From CAWVWD01 sp965662365 (lineage in GTDB: Bacteria; Bacteroidota; Bacteroidia; Chitinophagales; Saprospiraceae), in NCBI GenBank assembly GCA_965662365.1, contig CBFIHR010000045.1:1-36398 (forward strand): a DNA stretch of 36,398 nt, written 5' to 3'. The position numbers and the translations under genes were made by a program. Of this stretch, positions 16,349 to 23,393 are shown piece by piece (position 1 is the first letter of the stretch; each line of letters begins with the position of its first letter). The notes beneath the pieces were generated by a model. It worked only from the letters and a program-made list of their open reading frames with translations. It was not told the origin of the DNA and did no database searches.

Positions 16349-18319
16349 ATGAAAAAATGTTTTACTTTTCTCTGTTGCTTTCTCTACCTGAATGCTTTTT
16401 GTGACCATATAGAATGGGCTTCCCAAATCATTGATTTTTCTTCACAACAAAGCGAACAATTCTACGCTGCCAAACAAGTTTTAGGCGTTCCAAACTCAAT
16501 GGACGGCTACACAGACAGCCCCTTTTCTTGGGCAACAGCACTTGCTGATAATGAAGAACTTGAGTTCGTTCATGTAAAATTCAATAAGGCGATACACGTT
16601 GAGCAGTTTTTGATTGTCGAAAGTGTCAACCCTGGAGCAATTGACCAAGTTTTTTTATACGATGCTGCGGGTACAGAATATTTGGTTTATGAAACCGTAC
16701 GTCCCCGTCCGATATATATGCAATCTCGATTTTTTGCTCGCAAAATTGATAGAACACCTTATAAAGCGGTTAGTTTAAAATTAGTGTTAAACACCAAATT
16801 AGTACCTGGTCTTAACCAAATTGATGCCATTGCGATTTCGGATAGTCGTACGAAAATCAAACTAAAAGTCAATGATATAAATTACAGCTCAGCAGTGCCT
16901 TATCCAGAGGACTTAGGGAAATCAGTCAACTCAGATGCAGACGAACGTTTGCCAATTATTTCACCTGATGGTCGAACCTTGTACTTTACTCGAAAACTCC
17001 ATAAAGACAATATCGGAGCGGAAAAAAACGACGATATTTGGTATTCAAAACGGCAAAATGACGGAACATGGGGGAAAGCTAAAAATATTGACAAACCGCT
17101 CAATAATGAACGCCATAATTTTGTGGTAGCAGTTGGTCAAAATGGCGATTTGATTTATATGCAAAATGCGTACAAACGTTGGTCAAAAGATGGTATTGCT
17201 TTCGCAAAATTAGAGGGCCAACAATGGACAAAGCCCGAAATGATGAAAATCAAAAACATGTACAACCTCAGCACTTTTGCCAATTATCACGTCAGTCCTG
17301 ACGGTAATATTTTGATGATGGCAGTTGAGCGAGAAGATGCTGTCGGTGATATGGATTTATATGTATCATTCCGCATTAGCGAAAGCGAATGGTCAGCACC
17401 GAAAAACTTAGGAAAAACCGTCAATTCGTTAGGTATGGAAAGCAGTATTTTTTTAGCCGCCGATTATAAAACAATATATTTTGCCAGTTCTGGGCATTAT
17501 GGTTATGGTGGTTTGGATATTTTTATGTCAAAACGTTTAGATGAGTCTTGGACAAACTGGTCAACACCTCAAAACTTAGGTAGATACTTAAACACGCCTG
17601 GTAATGACTTCAATTATTCCGTCCCAGCTTCGGGAACGTATGCTTATTTTTCATCCGATTTTAGAGGTCGAGGACAATCCGATTTGTATCGAATCGAATT
17701 ACCAAAAGAGGCTCAACCCGAACCTGTTACAATGATTACAGGTCGATTATTCAATGCTGCAACAAACGAATTCATTGATAATAAAACGCATCAGTTGGTC
17801 ATCCCAAAAGATAAAATGCCAATAATTCAAGGTTTTGCCTTTGTACCCAATGAAATCGAAAATGAAGAAGAATTGGACGGAAATGATAGTGAGCAGTTGG
17901 CAGTGAGCAATGAGCAGCCAACTTACAAGGAAATCGAAGCTGACATTTTACTAATTCCGATTCAGAAAGATGCAGTGATTCCGCTACAAAATATTCTTTT
18001 CGATGCGAATAAAACAACGCTAAAAGCCAGTTCAAATAATGAATTGTTACGATTGACGAATTTCTTAAAAACCTATCCAAATTTAATCGTAGAAATCAGC
18101 GGACATACCAACGGCTTATGTGATGACAACTTTGCCGAGGAGCTGTCGCAGGGTCGTGCCGATGCAGTTGCTACTTATTTACAACAACATGGTATTCCGA
18201 CATCGCAAATTCAAACCAAAGGTTATGGAAAAACTAAACCAATTACAACAAATGATACGGTTGATGGCCGTAGAAAAAATCAACGGGTCGAAATTAGGAT
18301 TTTAGAAGTTTTGAAGTAA
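16349..18319 (+). CDS. PD40-propeller / OmpA-domain envelope protein
   Basis: 656 residues from the ATG at 16349, where the signal peptide MKKCFTFLCCFLYLNAFC begins; an upstream in-frame TTG at 16301 is not used. Order of domains: an N-terminal beta domain (about 20-165) with WASQIIDFSSQ and FVHVKFNKAIHVEQFLIVES, reminiscent of a discoidin-like sandwich; a PD40 propeller (about 175-450) with ERLPIISPDGRTLYFTRK, YHVSPDGNILMM and DYKTIYFASSGHYGYGGLDI; a linker; and an OmpA C-terminal domain (about 545-656) with ILFDANKTTL, VEISGHTNG, the LSQGRADAVATYL helix and GRRKNQRVEI, which contacts peptidoglycan. The linker at about 513-526 is encoded by a short repetitive tract (see repeat at 17887). Likely a periplasmic/outer-membrane anchor; the PD40-OmpA pairing is common in Bacteroidota, including T9SS-associated PorE-like proteins. 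Confidence 0.87.
   Translation: MKKCFTFLCCFLYLNAFCDHIEWASQIIDFSSQQSEQFYAAKQVLGVPNSMDGYTDSPFSWATALADNEELEFVHVKFNKAIHVEQFLIVESVNPGAIDQVFLYDAAGTEYLVYETVRPRPIYMQSRFFARKIDRTPYKAVSLKLVLNTKLVPGLNQIDAIAISDSRTKIKLKVNDINYSSAVPYPEDLGKSVNSDADERLPIISPDGRTLYFTRKLHKDNIGAEKNDDIWYSKRQNDGTWGKAKNIDKPLNNERHNFVVAVGQNGDLIYMQNAYKRWSKDGIAFAKLEGQQWTKPEMMKIKNMYNLSTFANYHVSPDGNILMMAVEREDAVGDMDLYVSFRISESEWSAPKNLGKTVNSLGMESSIFLAADYKTIYFASSGHYGYGGLDIFMSKRLDESWTNWSTPQNLGRYLNTPGNDFNYSVPASGTYAYFSSDFRGRGQSDLYRIELPKEAQPEPVTMITGRLFNAATNEFIDNKTHQLVIPKDKMPIIQGFAFVPNEIENEEELDGNDSEQLAVSNEQPTYKEIEADILLIPIQKDAVIPLQNILFDANKTTLKASSNNELLRLTNFLKTYPNLIVEISGHTNGLCDDNFAEELSQGRADAVATYLQQHGIPTSQIQTKGYGKTKPITTNDTVDGRRKNQRVEIRILEVLK
17887..17926. 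repeat. Short in-gene repeat tract (AGTGAGCA units) within the OmpA-protein linker
   Basis: AGTGAGCA occurs at 17888-17895 and 17902-17909, followed by a variant ATGAGCAG at 17910-17917. GTTGGC at 17896-17901 forms an inverted repeat with GCCAAC at 17917-17922. Coding sense is SEQLAVSNEQPT; the antisense reads AHCSLPTAH. It resembles the heptamer-like dispersed repeats seen in several bacteria, which would explain why it interrupts only a linker. Confidence 0.5.
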
Positions 18320-18339
18320 GACTGAGTTTATTTTAACAT

Positions 18340-18456
18340 AAAAGGTTATCCCAAAAGTCGAAGTGAAATATAATTTTTAATCAATTTAAAATCAATTATT
18401 AATATCATTATATTAGAATAGTTCGTTTACTATTCTGACATTTAGGATAACCTTTT
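18340..18456. mobile_element. 117-bp element with 22-bp imperfect terminal inverted repeats (MITE-like or terminator)
   Basis: The left end AAAAGGTTATCC (18340-18351) is perfectly matched by GGATAACCTTTT (18445-18456). The match extends inward to 22 bp with four mismatches. An internal 8-bp perfect stem AGAATAGT/ACTATTCT lies at 18415-18436. The element fills the gap between convergent genes and ends in T-runs on both sides, so it could also end both transcripts. No transposase is encoded. A TA dinucleotide is found at either border, which is weak evidence of a target duplication. Confidence 0.45.
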
Positions 18457-18476
18457 TTTAATTTAGAATCATCATA

Positions 18477-19553
18477 TTAAACCGTAACAGGTTCTAAAAT
18501 TCTTTCTATCCAATTGAAAGGATCTTTCTCCCCTTTACGAATAGCTACGATTTCTGACTTTGCATAATTACTATATTTTCTACCTTCAACAGGTGGTAAT
18601 TCCATCACAACATCTTCGTGAGCAATTTTGATAACTTGCGAAACAACAGCAGCCGTCCCGGTACCAAACGCCTCCTGTAATTGTCCTGCGTTGTAAGCCT
18701 CAATCAACTCATCAATCGTAATCGGACGTTCTTCTACTTTATATCCTGCCGCTTTAAAAATGGTAATAATGCTATCTCGAGTGATCCCAGATAAAATTTC
18801 GCCAGTCGTTATAGGCGGCGTTACAATCACATCATCGATAACAAACATCAAGTTCATCGTTCCACATTCATGAATATATTTTTTCTCAATTCCGTCTAAC
18901 CACATCACCTGATCATACCCTTTTTCACGAGCTTCTAACATTGGACGCAATGAACCAGCATAGTTTCCAGCCGCTTTTGCGTAACCTGTTCCACCTGGAA
19001 AAGCACGAACATAATCGGGCATCGTCGTAATACTCACCGGTGCAGAATAATAAGCGCCTACTGGACAAGTAAAAATCATAAATGTATAATTATCTGAAGG
19101 TTTTACACCAAGAAACTCATCTGCCGCAAATACAAACGGACGAACATACAAAGCCGTTTCCTCCCCTTTCGGAATCCAACCTTTATCCATATCCACTAAT
19201 TCCATCACTGCCTGCTTAAATAAATTCTCTGGTATTGCCGGAATCGCCATACGATGTGCGGACTGATTCAATCGCTTTGCGTGTCGATCTAATCTCAAAA
19301 ACAATGGATTATTATTCTGATCGCTCGTTACTTTCAATCCTTCAAAAATCGCCTGACCATAATGTAACGTCATATTCGCAGGACTAAAAGACATACGCTG
19401 ATAAGGCTCAATCCTTAAATTTCGCCATTCGCCATCAGTATAATCCGCAATAAAAATATGATCTGAAAAAACTCTACCAAAAGGAATGTTATCAAAGTCA
19501 ATAGTAGAAATACGAGATTTTGTAATTGGAGACTTCTTAATATTATATGTCAT
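18477..19553 (-). CDS. ilvE: Branched-chain amino acid aminotransferase
   Basis: 358 residues, the size of the BCAT type II group (fold-type IV PLP aminotransferases). It catalyses the last step of leucine, isoleucine and valine synthesis, and the first step of their breakdown, using glutamate/2-oxoglutarate in the cytoplasm. Visible landmarks: MSFSPANMTLHYGQAIFEGLK, the RLDRHAKRLNQSA segment, YVRPFVFA, the PLP lysine Lys193 in GTGYAKAAGNYAG, MWLDG with HECGTMN, GEILSGITRDSI, and the phosphate-binding EAFGTGTAAVVS. The stop lies 20 bp from the 117-bp inverted-repeat element, and the gene is divergent from the small gene at 19856. No attenuator with leucine, isoleucine or valine codons was seen upstream. 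Confidence 0.96.
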   Translation of the reverse strand: MTYNIKKSPITKSRISTIDFDNIPFGRVFSDHIFIADYTDGEWRNLRIEPYQRMSFSPANMTLHYGQAIFEGLKVTSDQNNNPLFLRLDRHAKRLNQSAHRMAIPAIPENLFKQAVMELVDMDKGWIPKGEETALYVRPFVFAADEFLGVKPSDNYTFMIFTCPVGAYYSAPVSITTMPDYVRAFPGGTGYAKAAGNYAGSLRPMLEAREKGYDQVMWLDGIEKKYIHECGTMNLMFVIDDVIVTPPITTGEILSGITRDSIITIFKAAGYKVEERPITIDELIEAYNAGQLQEAFGTGTAAVVSQVIKIAHEDVVMELPPVEGRKYSNYAKSEIVAIRKGEKDPFNWIERILEPVTV

Positions 19554-19855
19554 TACTCTTTATTTAATATGAAGTAAAATGATTTTCTCAGAAATTTTAT
19601 TACCTTTAAAAACATGATTTTTTATTAGAAAGTTGATTAAGATAATTTGTTCCTCTTCAACTTTCAAAATAATGCTAAATTCGGTTTATAAAATTTCAGA
19701 TTTATAAATCAGATTCAAAATTAAACCATTTTTAATCAAAAAAAAGAATTAAATCAGAATAAAATACTATCAATAATGTATTTTATTTATTTTTATGTTA
19801 AAAATTTCAAAACGAAACTTTTATACAGAATTATATTTTGCTAACTTTTAATTTT
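19554..19855. other. Gene-free divergent intergenic region (302 bp)
   Basis: AT-rich gap between ilvE (leftward) and the small gene starting at 19856. It holds a perfect 10-bp inverted repeat, AATAAAATAC at 19758-19767 and GTATTTTATT at 19778-19787, with a 10-nt loop. TATATTTTG at 19832-19840 is one base longer than the -7 consensus and lies very near the start codon. No RNA gene was recognised. Confidence 0.5.
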
Positions 19856-20299
19856 ATGGATAACACATTATTACCTGATTTTCTCAATTTTGACATTTAC
19901 AAGATAAGTAATAATAATGACAATATCGGTATTATTTATAATAATGATGTTCGTCAAACACTGATTTTAATCAATAAACCCGATGAAACACACCTTGACT
20001 TTTTGAGTAAAATTTTAGGTGCTATCCAGTATGATATTACTAAAGATGTTCTATTAATTGCAATTGAGCAAAAAACACAAATTAATTTAACAAGTATTCT
20101 AAAAAATGTGGATATATCTAAGGTTATCTTATTTGATATTGCTCCAAATGATGTTGGGCTAAATTGTCGTTTACCGAATTATTTTCCATTAGAAATCAAT
20201 GAACGCTCTTTTTTGTTGGCCGATAGTTTGAGTCAAATTTCTAAAAACAAAGTCAAGAAAAAGGATTTGTGGATAGCGTTACAAAAGATGTTTTTATAG
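19856..20299 (+). CDS. Small conserved-looking protein of unknown function
   Basis: 147 residues from the ATG at 19856; an in-frame TTG at 19838 is not used. No signal peptide or membrane segment. The layout is alpha/beta: a strand RQTLILINKP, helix HLDFLSKILGAIQYD, strand DVLLIAI, helix LTSILKNV, strand KVILFDIAP, and a C-terminal helix KKKDLWIALQKMFL after FLLADSLSQI. This order, particularly a late 'LADSL...KKxLWxxLQ' helix, is faintly like the DNA polymerase III psi (HolD) subunit, but no motif proves it. It is monocistronic, opposite ilvE, with a good terminator. Confidence 0.7.
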   Translation: MDNTLLPDFLNFDIYKISNNNDNIGIIYNNDVRQTLILINKPDETHLDFLSKILGAIQYDITKDVLLIAIEQKTQINLTSILKNVDISKVILFDIAPNDVGLNCRLPNYFPLEINERSFLLADSLSQISKNKVKKKDLWIALQKMFL

Positions 20300-20407
20300 A
20301 ATGATTTCTAGCGGTTCTACTAAAAACTCAAGCATTAAAATTTAAGAGGTTCTGTTTTTTGGGTAAAAATTCCATCTCTTTAGAGACGAAAACACGAAAA
20401 GATACAA

Positions 20408-20437
20408 AAAAGGCTGTCCCAAGTGAGACAGCCTTTT
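20408..20437. terminator. Bidirectional intrinsic terminator between convergent genes
   Basis: An 11-bp perfect stem AAAAGGCTGTC (20408-20418) / GACAGCCTTTT (20427-20437), with A-run upstream and T-run downstream, so it works for the gene ending at 20299 and for the - strand gene ending at 20462. Its sequence start is close to that of the 117-bp element at 18340. Confidence 0.9.
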
Positions 20438-20461
20438 ATTATAAAAATTATATGATTGACA

Positions 20462-21715
20462 TTACTTTTCTGACTCTTCTGACTTTTCTTCAGTTTCAGT
20501 AACGCCCTCAACAGCTTCCGTTTTTTCCTCTGCCGCAACCTCAACATTCTGAGTAGCTTCGGCTTCTGCATTTTCCTCGGCGACTTTAGCCGATTGTGCC
20601 GCTTTTTCAGCCGCTTCGGCAGCCTTGCGTTCAGCTTCTTTTTTCGCTCGTTTTTCTTCTTTCTCCTTGATGTTAGCCATCTTAGTTTCGAGTTCTATGC
20701 GAGTCGCATTCATTTCTCTCAGCTTACTTTCCTTTGAAGTGATACGATTTTCAATCATATTCACTTTTGCTTGACTGATTTGCTGCTCTAAAACGCCCTC
20801 AAAACGAGAATGCTTGATTTTATCTAATTGATCTTTTAATTCTTCCTTATCACGATTGATCGAAGTATTCATTCTATCGATAGCACTAAGCAGACCGTTA
20901 TAACGGTTATTGACTCTTGTCAATGCAGAGTTTGAACCGACTTCTGGCGTTTGTGGACCAAACTTACGTTCTTTCACAATTTTGAATGCAGCATCGACTC
21001 GTTCCCAAAGTTCATTACGTTGTTCTCTAACTAACTTTGCCCCTTTCAAGTCACGTTGTAATGACTTTAAGGCATCAAAAACGATATTGAACCGAACACC
21101 TTCAGAGATTTGATTTTCGATAGTCCCTAATTTTGAGGTTAATTTATCAAAATTAGCATTAGATAAGTCACGGTATTCTGCATCTTGAGCCGCACGAAGT
21201 AACTTCATCGAGTCGAATAACTCATTGACCTTATTTCGTAGATCACCGATGTGTTCTCGCTGAATATTTCGGTCTCGATATTGTGTCTGAATTTTACTTT
21301 GTAGCCCTTTTAATTCTTCCCAGGCACCTTTGTCAAACCCTGAAAGCGTAGTAATTTTTTCCTTCATTCCATCAATCTCCGATAAATATGAAGCGTACAG
21401 CTTTTCAGATAAAACAACGAAATGCCATTCGGCTTGTGCTTTATTGATGATGTCTGTTTTCTCTACCTTAATATCTTCTGGCAGTAAGGTATTTGTCAAT
21501 GTAAGAGGCTGAGTTGTAACGGCAGTATCTTCTGGAAACGTAACCTCTTGGTTATCACGCCATTTTTCCATTAAATCACTGTATAACTCTTCAGTTGCAT
21601 TGCCTTCCGGCACAACTCTTAAGACTACCTTATTATCAACTGATAATAATTCCAAAGCGATAAGTATCTTTTTATCCTCTTTGTCATTTCCCCAAAGTAC
21701 AAGTTTAGTTTTCAT
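20462..21715 (-). CDS. Coiled-coil protein of the type annotated 'DNA repair ATPase' in Bacteroidota
   Basis: 417 residues from the ATG at 21715; an open frame extends to 21790 but the family begins MKTKLVLWGND. The N-terminal 90 residues form a small alpha/beta unit (KKILIALELLSVDNKVVLRVVPEG, MEKWRDNQEVTFP). Then comes a mostly helical region (about 100-345) with KAQAEWHFVVLSEKLYASY, REHIGDLRNKVNELFDSMK, LRDLSNANFDK-like segments and NELWERVDAAFKIVKERKFGP, which resembles DUF349-like helical bundles. The last 70 residues are low-complexity Lys/Glu/Ala, ending EKSEESEK. I recall close relatives being labelled 'DNA repair ATPase' by automatic annotation, but no Walker A or B motif is visible, so that name is doubtful. 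Probably cytoplasmic; function unknown. Confidence 0.75.
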   Translation of the reverse strand: MKTKLVLWGNDKEDKKILIALELLSVDNKVVLRVVPEGNATEELYSDLMEKWRDNQEVTFPEDTAVTTQPLTLTNTLLPEDIKVEKTDIINKAQAEWHFVVLSEKLYASYLSEIDGMKEKITTLSGFDKGAWEELKGLQSKIQTQYRDRNIQREHIGDLRNKVNELFDSMKLLRAAQDAEYRDLSNANFDKLTSKLGTIENQISEGVRFNIVFDALKSLQRDLKGAKLVREQRNELWERVDAAFKIVKERKFGPQTPEVGSNSALTRVNNRYNGLLSAIDRMNTSINRDKEELKDQLDKIKHSRFEGVLEQQISQAKVNMIENRITSKESKLREMNATRIELETKMANIKEKEEKRAKKEAERKAAEAAEKAAQSAKVAEENAEAEATQNVEVAAEEKTEAVEGVTETEEKSEESEK

Positions 21716-21862
21716 AATACGACTTGTGTGTTTAACATTCGATATGTTAGTCGTTATTCTTTTTAAGTGAATAATACTAACACGGTTCAATTGTAATGAC
21801 TAATCAAAAAAAAATCTGTAATCCTAATAATAATTTACTAAATAAATCTCATTTCCGAACGA

Positions 21863-21885
21863 CGAAGTAAGTCTATTACTTCGTT
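21863..21885. repeat. Perfect 9-bp inverted repeat, 5-nt loop
   Basis: ACGAAGTAA at 21863-21871 and TTACTTCGT at 21877-21885 around GTCTA. No T-tract on either strand. It lies about 150 bp upstream of the coiled-coil gene start and could be a leader hairpin or an operator. Confidence 0.35.
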
Positions 21886-22074
21886 GTCTATCCATGTTGT
21901 TAGTAGTTTATTATCTAAATATAAACACTATATATATAAAATCTCTTTTGTTTTAAACACACATTTGAATAGATTATTTCCTTAAATGGTTTAACGTTTC
22001 AAGGAGTTTTACCAAATACCTCAACAAAAATAAAAGGTTATTAGTAAAATAGAAATTTGAAAGGGAATTTCTTT

Positions 22075-22132
22075 AAAAAAAACGGTAAAATGAGTTTTTT
22101 TGATCGCAGCAATACCGTTCTAAAGCGGTATT
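22075..22132 (-). promoter_or_regulatory. Attenuator-like pair of mutually exclusive stems
   Basis: On the - strand, AATACCG (22132-22126) can pair with CGGTATT (22117-22111). Alternatively AACGGTA (22119-22113), which overlaps that second arm, can pair with TACCGTT (22087-22081), directly followed by a T8 run (22082-22075). The second stem is terminator-like and the first would block it, the classic layout of a transcription attenuator. It could instead be a back-up terminator for asd. Confidence 0.4.
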
Positions 22133-22176
22133 AGAAGTATTTACAGCCATTTTTTACTATAATTAATTTAGCAGTC

Positions 22177-22215
22177 AAAAAAAGTCATATTCTCACTTTA
22201 AGTGAGAATATGACT
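22177..22215 (-). terminator. Strong intrinsic terminator of asd
   Basis: A 16-bp perfect inverted repeat (arms 22183-22198 and 22200-22215, AGTCATATTCTCACTT and complement), followed on the - strand by seven Ts (22183-22177). It begins 11 bases after the asd stop codon. Confidence 0.92.
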
Positions 22216-22225
22216 ACTCTTAAAG

Positions 22226-23224
22226 TTAGACTAATTTATTTTCAACTAAATACTCTGCGATCTGAACCGCATTCGTCGCCGCACCTTTTCGTAAATTATC
22301 AGAAACACACCACATGTTTAGTGCTTTCGGAATCGACTCATCACGACGCAAACGACCTACAAAAACTTCATTTTTATTTTTTGCAAATAATGGCATCGGA
22401 TATTCATTCTTCGATGGATTGTCTTGTAAAATCACACCTGGAGAATTAGCCAACAAGTTTTTTACATCCGTAATATCGTATTCATTCTCAAAAGTAATAT
22501 TGATACTTTCTGAATGACCACCATGAACAGGAACACGAACAGCCGTTGCTGTCACACCAATTGTATCATCACCTAAGATTTTACGAGTTTCATGTACCAG
22601 TTTCATTTCCTCTTTCGTATAATCATTCTCCAAGAAAATATCACAATGCGGGATACAGTTTTCAAAAATCGGATAATGATACGGTTTCTTTGACTCATCC
22701 ATTTCCGTCCCGTCCCGTTCTGATTCGTACTGTGCAACCGCTTCTGCACCTGTTCCCGTAAAAGATTGATACGTCGAGATCACCAAACGATTGATTTTAT
22801 ACTGCTCATGTAGTGGAGCTAACGCCACAACCATCTGAATTGTAGAACAATTTGGATTTGCAATAATTTTATCCGCTTTTGTTAAAAGCTTTGCGTTAAT
22901 TTCAGGAACGACCAGGCGCTTCGTCTTATCCATTCGCCATGCCGACGAATTGTCAATTACCGTCGTACCAGCTTCAGCAAATAACGGAGCATATTTCAAT
23001 GAAGTACTGCCTCCAGCTGAAAAAATAGCAATATCGGGCTTTGCAGCAATTGCATCTTCTACACTAATAACTTTATAAGTTTTACCATTAAACTCCACCT
23101 CTTTACCAACCGAACGGGCAGACGCAACTGGCAAAAACTCTGTAATTTTGAAATTTCTCTCTTCCAAGACTTGACGCATCACACGACCAACTAAGCCTGT
23201 TACGCCAACAATTGCAACTTTCAT
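22226..23224 (-). CDS. asd: Aspartate-semialdehyde dehydrogenase
   Basis: 332 residues from the ATG at 23224, where MKVAIVGVTGLVG begins; an upstream in-frame start at 23257 adds a non-family basic stretch. It reduces aspartyl-4-phosphate to aspartate semialdehyde with NADPH, the branch point to lysine/diaminopimelate, threonine and methionine, in the cytoplasm. The NADP-binding GVTGLVG is at 7-13, SAGGSTS at 69-75, the catalytic Cys126 in NPNCSTIQ, QSFTGTGAEAV after 153, and the catalytic His237 in RVPVHGGHSES. Length and motifs are standard. It is monocistronic by its strong terminator, with a perfect -7 element about 70 bp upstream. Confidence 0.96.
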   Translation of the reverse strand: MKVAIVGVTGLVGRVMRQVLEERNFKITEFLPVASARSVGKEVEFNGKTYKVISVEDAIAAKPDIAIFSAGGSTSLKYAPLFAEAGTTVIDNSSAWRMDKTKRLVVPEINAKLLTKADKIIANPNCSTIQMVVALAPLHEQYKINRLVISTYQSFTGTGAEAVAQYESERDGTEMDESKKPYHYPIFENCIPHCDIFLENDYTKEEMKLVHETRKILGDDTIGVTATAVRVPVHGGHSESINITFENEYDITDVKNLLANSPGVILQDNPSKNEYPMPLFAKNKNEVFVGRLRRDESIPKALNMWCVSDNLRKGAATNAVQIAEYLVENKLV

Positions 23225-23290
23225 TTTTTTTAATTTTAAACTCTTGATGTTCATCAAAAGCCTTTATTTTATTAATCTGCTTTTACACCG

Positions 23291-23298
23291 CAAATTTA
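23291..23298 (-). promoter_or_regulatory. Putative -7 promoter element for asd
   Basis: TAAATTTG on the - strand, a perfect match to TAnnTTTG, about 67 bases before the start codon. No convincing -33 TTG at the expected distance. Confidence 0.35.
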
Positions 23299-23393
23299 TT
23301 ATTTTAATATAAAAAATAAACAGACTGTACAAATACTTAACAACTTTTTGAATTATCGTGAAAAAATCAAGATAGATAATTATCCCTTTTACT

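Larger units (their letters stand above)
21716..22225. other. Gene-free region between asd and the coiled-coil gene (510 bp)
   Basis: The longest non-coding stretch in the window, AT-rich, between two - strand genes. Reading leftward it holds the asd terminator (22183-22215), a competing-stem structure ending in a T8 run (22075-22132), then about 190 bp without visible structure, a 9-bp stem ACGAAGTAA/TTACTTCGT at 21863-21885, and the leader of the gene starting at 21715. A small RNA in the 22075-22176 interval is possible but unproven. No open frame of note. Confidence 0.55.
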
